Source: Betaproteobacteria bacterium UBA5582 (GTDB taxonomy: Bacteria > Pseudomonadota > Gammaproteobacteria > Burkholderiales > Rhodocyclaceae). Taken from it: a stretch of DNA of 7,047 bases. Numbering within the stretch: position 1 is the first letter of the stretch; every line of letters starts with the position of its first letter. Location: positions 1-7,047 of the forward strand of contig DILW01000139.1 in assembly GCA_002425245.1 (NCBI GenBank), given 5' to 3'. Position numbers and translations under genes: made by a program. This document shows positions 1-4,389 of this stretch, one piece after another. A model generated the notes under the pieces. The model ran no database searches. It worked only from the letters and a program-made list of their open reading frames with translations, and was not told where the DNA came from.

Positions 1-299
1 ACCGCCAGCCAGACGGCGGCGATCAGGCTGGCCACGCCGATGACGAAATTGCCGATGCCGCTGGCCAGGGTCGCCAGCAGCCAGCCGCCGCTGGCCCCGG
101 CAATCGCGCCCAGCGCGCCGTAGGCACTCAGCCGGCCGGACAGGAACAACAGCGTGTCGACCAGGTTGTCGCGCAGCTTGCCGCCGCGCCCCAGCGTCCA
201 CGTCGCCATGAACGGCAGGCAGGTGACGGTGCACGCGGTCAGGCCGAGCGCCAGACCGAGCAGCCAGACGGAAAAGAGGTCTACCGGCGAGTCAGGCAA
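1..299 (-). CDS. TauE/SafE or CcdA/DsbD-like inner-membrane protein, N-terminal part (cut by window edge)
   Basis: The first 99 codons of a minus-strand gene are visible and the C-terminus lies beyond the left edge. The chosen start is TTG at 299-297, giving MPDSPVDLFSVWLLGLAL; no ATG or GTG lies in frame nearby. A purine stretch AAGAAGGA sits 11 nt upstream, slightly far for a Shine-Dalgarno. The fragment is very hydrophobic, with predicted membrane segments at about residues 9-30, 46-66 and 75-98. Helix 1 carries TACTVTCLPFM, a Cys23-x3-Cys27-Leu-Pro motif. This resembles the cysteine-bearing first helix of CcdA/DsbD-type thiol-redox transporters and of the TauE/SafE-like proteins found beside heavy-metal genes. 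A basic loop (RGGKLRDN) follows, then a helix with SGRLSAYGALGAIAG, also typical of that group. It overlaps the polyferredoxin gene by 8 nt, so it is probably the fourth operon gene. The role (reductant or metal transfer across the membrane) is inferred. The family call is moderately sure, the substrate unknown. Confidence 0.75.
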   Translation of the reverse strand, partial: MPDSPVDLFSVWLLGLALGLTACTVTCLPFMATWTLGRGGKLRDNLVDTLLFLSGRLSAYGALGAIAGASGGWLLATLASGIGNFVIGVASLIAAVWLA

Positions 300-1347
300 G
301 ATCGGCCGCGTCCTTCTTGCGCACGATGCGGATCGGCTTCGGGTCGCCGTTGGGCGACTCATTCTTCACCCGCTGCTTGTAGTAGTTGCGTGAGGACTGG
401 AAAACCGCCCACGGACCGAAACGGATGCTGATCACGCCGTCATCCGGACAGTATTCGGCACAGCGCCCGCACAGGGTGCAATCCTCGTGGAAAGCCTTGC
501 GACCGTGCTCGGTATGGATTTCGTGGATGTCCATCGGGCAGGCCTTGTGGCAGATGCCGCATTTGTCGCACTTGTCGCTCTGGCGTTTGACCAGGCGGGT
601 CAACGAAGCGTGCCGGAGCATGGCGTTCATCGCCAGCATCGGGCAAATGCGACAGAAGGGCTGGCGCAGCGCCAGGGCGGCGATGACGACAAAACCGAAC
701 AAGGTGTTTGCCACAGCCCCGAGCGCGAACTTCAGCCAGCTCGACTCATTGACCGCGAACTCATCGACATTGCCGGTAAGCAGGGTGGTCACCACGCGCG
801 AGGGACAGACGTCGCAATACGGATTGCCCAGGCTGTGCGGTGCGACCCCCATGCCGGCGGCGAGCGGCACGGCGAACACCAGTGACAGCAGGATCAGCCA
901 TTTCCATGGGCGCACCCGGGCGGTCGCCCGCGGGGCGATGGCATTCTGCTGCAGCCCCAGGCGCCGGCCGAGGCGGTTCAGCCATTCCTGCACCGTGCCC
1001 AGCGGACAGACCCAGGCGCAGAAGGCCTTGCCGAGCACGAAGAAGAACAGGGCGAAGCTGCCCAGCGAAATCAGCGTCGGCAACAGCACCTGCTGCGAGA
1101 TCTGCTGCGCCTTCACCAGGGCCTCGCCGATCCGGTGATGCATCTGGTGCTGCAGGGGAATCAGCACGCAGTAGCCGCCGTTCTGCTGATCGTAAGCGCA
1201 GGACAGCGCCGGCAGGGCGGTCGATATCTTGTCCGCCGCGTAGTAGCCGAGCACGGTGCTGCCCCAGACGGTCAGGAAAAACGTGAACAACTGGACCACC
1301 AAGCGCAGTCGCGCCAGGTTCCAGGACGAAGGCAGACGCTCAAGCAT
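292..1347 (-). CDS. Membrane-bound 4Fe-4S polyferredoxin, NapH/NosR/CcoG type
   Basis: This 351-aa protein has four predicted membrane helices (about 15-35, 88-108, 148-167, 205-228). The charge pattern places both ends in the cytoplasm. The C-terminal domain has two consecutive 4Fe-4S motifs: Cys260-xx-263-xx-266-xxx-270-Pro (CDKCGICHKACP) and Cys290-xx-293-xx-296-xxx-300-Pro (CTLCGRCAEYCP). Two further motifs sit at the cytoplasmic ends of helices, C110AWVCP and C232RICP, as in NapH, NosR and CcoG/RdxA. Relatives pass electrons at the inner membrane, and CcoG has been linked to Cu(II) reduction. It lacks the C-terminal Ig-like domain of CcoG (about 460 aa or more) and the periplasmic FMN domain of NosR, so neither symbol is justified. 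Unusual features are cysteine pairs in both predicted periplasmic loops (C50/C60 and C178DVC181P) and a QHQMHH cluster at 66-71. The ATG at 1347 is supported by GGGAG seven nt upstream. Its start overlaps the preceding gene by 8 nt, and its stop overlaps the next start. The membrane ferredoxin call is sure; the partner and substrate are not. Confidence 0.9.
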   Translation of the reverse strand: MLERLPSSWNLARLRLVVQLFTFFLTVWGSTVLGYYAADKISTALPALSCAYDQQNGGYCVLIPLQHQMHHRIGEALVKAQQISQQVLLPTLISLGSFALFFFVLGKAFCAWVCPLGTVQEWLNRLGRRLGLQQNAIAPRATARVRPWKWLILLSLVFAVPLAAGMGVAPHSLGNPYCDVCPSRVVTTLLTGNVDEFAVNESSWLKFALGAVANTLFGFVVIAALALRQPFCRICPMLAMNAMLRHASLTRLVKRQSDKCDKCGICHKACPMDIHEIHTEHGRKAFHEDCTLCGRCAEYCPDDGVISIRFGPWAVFQSSRNYYKQRVKNESPNGDPKPIRIVRKKDAADLA

Positions 1348-1359
1348 GCTTTTTCTCCC
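1340..1359 (-). promoter_or_regulatory. Ribosome-binding site and 8-nt overlap at the polyferredoxin start
   Basis: On the minus strand GGGAG lies seven nt before ATG (1347-1345). The start codon sits inside the end of the upstream gene: ATGCTTGA contains both the polyferredoxin start and the TGA stop (1342-1340) of the anchored periplasmic protein. The strong Shine-Dalgarno supports this start. Confidence 0.7.
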
Positions 1360-2173
1360 GGCGACGAATCAGGGGCGCGGCGAGGAGCATGCCGACACCG
1401 GCAAACACCGCCCCCCACACCAGACTGCGCTCGCGCAACAGTGCCGGCGAGTAGAACTGGCTGAAGGTGCTCAGGTGCTGCATGCCTTCGGTTTCATGGG
1501 CGACCGACAGCAGATAGGCCTTGCGGGTGCGCACCGCGCCGAGTGCCGGATCGATGGCGTCGGCAGGGTAATCGGCCGGGAACAGCACCTTGACCACGCC
1601 GTCGCTGCCGCTGACGAAACGCTGGCGGCTGCCGTTTTCCGTTTCCAGGAAGACATCGCGCCCGGGCAAGGGCAGGCCGTTCCAGGTCACCCGGAAAGAC
1701 CAGCTGGAATTCTCGCGGAACGCCCCCTTTTCCGGCACCCGCAGCGGACGCAGATCCAGCCCGGCCAGCGGCGTCTGCAACAGCCCCTGCGGCGATGAAC
1801 CCTTACCCGGGAAGGACCAGATCGTCGCCGCCCGCAGCACTTTCCCGGACTCGCTCCGCTCGGCCAGCAGCCAGTGATAGCCGCCCTGGCTGCCCGCCAG
1901 TGCCGCCACCTGCCAGCCATCCCCCTGCTTGTCCGCCAGCACCGACTGACCGGGGCTTTCCGGCGCGAACACCCTCAGTTCCGCGTCGCTCATGCCGGCA
2001 ACACGAAACGCCTGCGCCCCCCGCTCGCCCGGCCGTCCGGCGGACTGCAACAGGGGTTGGCTCGACCAGGACGCCCGCGACGGGGACCGCCCACCTTCAT
2101 GCGCTTCATGCGCCAGGGCCGGCGCCGTCAACGCCAGACTCAGGATCGCGCCGGCCAGGCCCAGGCAAGCCAT
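1340..2173 (-). CDS. Periplasmic protein with C-terminal membrane anchor, possibly DUF4198/NikM-like
   Basis: This 277-aa protein has a clear Sec signal peptide (MACLGLAGAILSLALTAPALA). Predicted cleavage after Ala21 leaves a mature N-terminus HEAHEGG. One membrane helix lies at about 250-268, followed by a basic cytoplasmic tail RRREKKHA. The bulk is therefore periplasmic and tethered to the inner membrane. Residues 155-200, with NGLPLPGRDVFLE and SGSDGVVKVLFP, look like the beta-sandwich (carboxypeptidase-regulatory or DUF4198-like) fold seen in substrate-specific subunits of nickel/cobalt uptake systems. That match is by eye and uncertain. I chose ATG at 2173 because GAGGTGG, overlapping the stop of the receptor gene, lies 5 nt upstream. 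The in-frame GTG at 2182 would add three residues but sits inside that ribosome-binding sequence. The gene lies between a TonB receptor and an inner-membrane redox protein, which suggests a periplasmic handling role for the imported substrate, probably a metal. No catalytic motif was recognised. Confidence 0.85.
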   Translation of the reverse strand: MACLGLAGAILSLALTAPALAHEAHEGGRSPSRASWSSQPLLQSAGRPGERGAQAFRVAGMSDAELRVFAPESPGQSVLADKQGDGWQVAALAGSQGGYHWLLAERSESGKVLRAATIWSFPGKGSSPQGLLQTPLAGLDLRPLRVPEKGAFRENSSWSFRVTWNGLPLPGRDVFLETENGSRQRFVSGSDGVVKVLFPADYPADAIDPALGAVRTRKAYLLSVAHETEGMQHLSTFSQFYSPALLRERSLVWGAVFAGVGMLLAAPLIRRREKKHA

Positions 2174-2178
2174 CGCCG

Positions 2179-2186
2179 CCACCTCA
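2179..2186 (-). promoter_or_regulatory. Ribosome-binding site overlapping the receptor stop codon
   Basis: On the minus strand the receptor stop TGA runs straight into GGTGG, forming GAGGTGG five nt before the ATG at 2173. This decides the start of the anchored periplasmic protein. It also means ribosomes finishing the receptor stop exactly where the next gene recruits them, which suggests translational coupling. Confidence 0.65.
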
Positions 2187-4172
2187 GAACGTGGCGCTGA
2201 GGCCGGCGGTGACCGTGCGCCCGGGGGCCAGGTAACCGATTCCCTCGTAGCGTCGGTCGCTGACGTTGGCCACCGTCAGCCGGGCGCTGACCGCCTTGCT
2301 GATCGGGTAGCTGCCGCCGATGTCGCCAATGGTGTAGGCCTTGTAGGCCGAGGTGTTGAGGTCGTTGCTGTAGCGCTTGCCGACGTAATTGACTGCAGCG
2401 AACAGGGTCGCTCCGGTCGGGAACTGATAGTCGGCGCGCAGCGAGGCGTGCTGGCGCGGCACGTTGGTCAGATCCTTGCCCTCCAGGGCGACATTGCGCT
2501 TGTTCTCCTCGATCCGCGAACGATTGAGGGTGTAGCTCGCCGCCAGGGACAGCGCGTCGAGCGGCCGGTAGACCGCCTCCAGTTCCAGGCCGCGGGTGGT
2601 CACCGCACCGACGTTGATCTTGTCGACATTGGTCGCGTTGCGCTGCACCGAATAGATGAAGTCCTCGGCATCGTTGTAATAGAGCGTGGCCTTGACCGAT
2701 CCACGCCGGCCGAAATAGACATCGACCCCGGCGTCGTAGGCCTTGACCCGCTCCGGCGTCAGGTTGGGATTGGCCCAGAAAGTCGTGGCGCCACGGCGGG
2801 TGTTGGCGTAGAGGTTGAACATGTCCGGGAGATTGAAGGCCTTGCCGGCGCTGGCGCGCAGGTTGACGCTGTCGCTGAGTTTGAACAGCGTCGCCAGCTT
2901 GGGCGAGAACATGCCGTCCGACTGGCTGCGGTAAACGCTGTTGGGTTGCCCGGCGCCGGTATCGGTCTGGTTGCCGCCGGTTTTCCAGCGATCGTAGCGA
3001 CCGGCGAGATTCAGCTTCCAGCGCCCGGTCAGGCTGATTTCGTCCTGCACGAACAGGGCGTAACGAGTCAGGTCGCCCTTGGTGTCGCGTTGCCGGGTTG
3101 TTCCGGGATAGTCGAAATGGTTGCGAATGCTGCCGTCGATATAGTCGGCACCGACCGTCAGCCGATGCCCGGGGAGAATCTCGCGGGAATGCTGGGCGCT
3201 CATGCCGAAGGTCTGGTCCTCGTAGACACCTTCTTCGGAGATGGTCCGGTAGTTCGCCGGATTGAGCGTGTCGGCCCATTGCTTGCCGAAGCGACCGTAG
3301 GCGGTGACGCTGCTCTGGGCGCCGCCGTCGTCGCGGACGTAGCGCAGGGTCGGCACCCACTGCTCGCGGGTTGACGGCTGATAGCCGCTGGCGCCGGGTT
3401 TGTAGAAGCCGGTCGCCTCGTCCTTCATGTAACTGAGGCCACCTTCGACAAAGGAGGCGGTATCGATTTCATGCGTCAGCCGGAGCGTGGCGTTGTCCTT
3501 CACCGTGCCGATCTTGTCCCGGTTGGCGAGCGGTACGGTGGTGTCCGGACGCCACATGTTGTAGCCGTCGCTGGTGAAGTGACTTGCCGAAACGCGCAAC
3601 GCTGTCCGGCCGAAATTGTGCGAATGCGCGGCGCTCAAGCGCTTGCTGTCCATGCTCCCGTACTCGGCGCCAAGGCGGGTCACGACGCCGGGTTCCGGCG
3701 CCCGCGACAACACGTTGATCACGCCGCCCATGGCGTTGGCGCCGTGCAGGCCGGAACTGGCGCCGCGCACCACCTCGACCCGCTCGACGTCCTGGGTGCT
3801 CAGTTGCGACCAGTCGACCTGGCCGTCGTAAAGCACGTTCATCGGAATGCCGTCGAGCAGCACCAGGGTCCGGCTGTTGCCGGGCAGGCCGCGGGTATAG
3901 GTCTGGGCGATGCGGTTTGGCGACGAGGCGTCCATCCGCGCTGCGTAAAGACCCGGCACGCCGGACAGCAGTTGGTCCACCGTGGTCGCCGGCGATCTTT
4001 CGATCTGTTCCCGGGTAATCACCGAAACCGCCGCCGGCACTTCGCGGATGCTTTGCGCGGTCTTGGTCGCCGTGACCACCACGGGATCAAGCTCGGTGGC
4101 CAGGAGGGTGACGGGAAACGCGCAGGCGAAGACCGTCGCCAGGCGAAGAGAAATGGTGCTGCGTGCGAACAT
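2184..4172 (-). CDS. TonB-dependent outer-membrane receptor
   Basis: This is a complete 662-aa receptor, 22-stranded barrel class by length. A signal peptide covers about residues 1-25, followed directly by the TonB box LDPVVVTATK (28-37). The plug domain runs to about residue 155 and shows the usual landmarks: TYTRGLPGNSRTLVLLDG (91-108), VERVEVVRG (129-137) and GANAMGGVINV (144-154). The remainder is barrel, with late strands such as YEGIGYLAPGRTV and a terminal Phe662, the signal for outer-membrane insertion. It would import a scarce ligand using the TonB-ExbB-ExbD energy system, which is not encoded here. The mature protein has no cysteine and no methionine cluster, unlike OprC/NosA copper receptors, so the substrate cannot be assigned. 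The ATG at 4172 has only a weak GGA six nt upstream, and no in-frame alternative lies nearby. It is the first gene of the operon. Its stop codon overlaps the ribosome-binding site of the next gene. Confidence 0.95.
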   Translation of the reverse strand: MFARSTISLRLATVFACAFPVTLLATELDPVVVTATKTAQSIREVPAAVSVITREQIERSPATTVDQLLSGVPGLYAARMDASSPNRIAQTYTRGLPGNSRTLVLLDGIPMNVLYDGQVDWSQLSTQDVERVEVVRGASSGLHGANAMGGVINVLSRAPEPGVVTRLGAEYGSMDSKRLSAAHSHNFGRTALRVSASHFTSDGYNMWRPDTTVPLANRDKIGTVKDNATLRLTHEIDTASFVEGGLSYMKDEATGFYKPGASGYQPSTREQWVPTLRYVRDDGGAQSSVTAYGRFGKQWADTLNPANYRTISEEGVYEDQTFGMSAQHSREILPGHRLTVGADYIDGSIRNHFDYPGTTRQRDTKGDLTRYALFVQDEISLTGRWKLNLAGRYDRWKTGGNQTDTGAGQPNSVYRSQSDGMFSPKLATLFKLSDSVNLRASAGKAFNLPDMFNLYANTRRGATTFWANPNLTPERVKAYDAGVDVYFGRRGSVKATLYYNDAEDFIYSVQRNATNVDKINVGAVTTRGLELEAVYRPLDALSLAASYTLNRSRIEENKRNVALEGKDLTNVPRQHASLRADYQFPTGATLFAAVNYVGKRYSNDLNTSAYKAYTIGDIGGSYPISKAVSARLTVANVSDRRYEGIGYLAPGRTVTAGLSATF

Positions 4173-4218
4173 GGGTGTTCCGTTTCGAGATGGCGACGAG
4201 GCCCCCCGCCCCGCGCAA

Positions 4219-4247
4219 CAGGACGCGAATGTACGGAATCAGGACGC
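4219..4247. repeat. Direct repeat CAGGACGC x2, 21-bp period, upstream of the receptor operon
   Basis: Two identical 8-mers lie at 4219-4226 and 4240-4247, starting 21 bp apart, about two turns of the helix, so both would face the same side of the DNA. They sit 47-75 bp upstream of the receptor start, in the leader or promoter of the operon. Such phased direct repeats are one form of response-regulator or activator site. No named regulator is implied. Confidence 0.35.
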
Positions 4248-4304
4248 AAACCGGAATGTGACAAATTGACGCACCCCAATGATTAAAAAGGATTTTCTTA
4301 TATT

Positions 4305-4317
4305 TTCATGGCATGAA
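4305..4317. promoter_or_regulatory. Perfect 13-bp palindrome, candidate operator
   Basis: TTCATG-G-CATGAA is a perfect inverted repeat with a single central base, directly adjoining the TATATT element at 4299-4304. A dimeric repressor bound here would cover the AT-rich promoter zone shared by the two divergent genes. No known regulator consensus was recognised, and a palindrome of this size can arise by chance. Confidence 0.35.
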
Positions 4318-4345
4318 CCGCGGATCGTCCGCCAGCCCTGCGGCC

Positions 4346-4378
4346 GATTTCACGTATCATCGGCGACCTGATTTCACG
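4346..4378. repeat. Direct repeat GATTTCACG x2 just upstream of pepN
   Basis: Two identical 9-mers lie at 4346-4354 and 4370-4378, starting 24 bp apart, ending 11 nt before the pepN start codon. Their place in the pepN leader suggests a possible regulatory or mRNA element, but there is no recognised consensus. Confidence 0.3.
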
Positions 4379-4389
4379 CCCACCAGACA

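Larger units (their letters stand above)
4173..4389. promoter_or_regulatory. Divergent intergenic region with AT-rich core (probable promoters)
   Basis: This 217-bp stretch separates the receptor operon (leftward) from pepN (rightward) and must hold the promoters of both. Most of it is GC-rich, but about 4279-4310 is strikingly AT-rich. It contains TATATT on the plus strand (4299-4304, five of six matches to a -10 box) and TTTAAT on the minus strand (complement of 4282-4287, also five of six). TTGACG at 4266-4271 looks like a -35 box, but its distance to TATATT (27 nt) is too long to pair. No fully convincing sigma-70 promoter could be assembled in either direction, so the exact start sites are unresolved. 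No riboswitch, RNA gene or small reading frame was recognised. Confidence 0.5.

Noticed and set aside
292..1347. Naming the polyferredoxin CcoG, NosR or NapH
   Set aside because: It lacks the CcoG C-terminal Ig-like domain and the NosR FMN domain, is longer than usual NapH, and has none of their usual neighbours.
2174..2182. GTG at 2182 as the start of the anchored periplasmic protein
   Set aside because: The GTG lies inside the GAGGTGG ribosome-binding sequence; ATG at 2173 has correct spacing and leaves a normal signal peptide.
1992..3374. 460-aa plus-strand open frame opposite the receptor
   Set aside because: It is antisense to a well-supported TonB receptor and shows only repetitive Val/Ala/Gly/Asp composition with no motif.
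4276..4317. Fur box in the AT-rich core
   Set aside because: The best alignments by eye to the 19-bp Fur consensus reach only about 8 matches on either strand, no better than expected in AT-rich DNA.
4173..4389. Cobalamin riboswitch upstream of the receptor
   Set aside because: No B12-box-like sequence was seen in the leader, and the paired elements expected of this riboswitch are not apparent.
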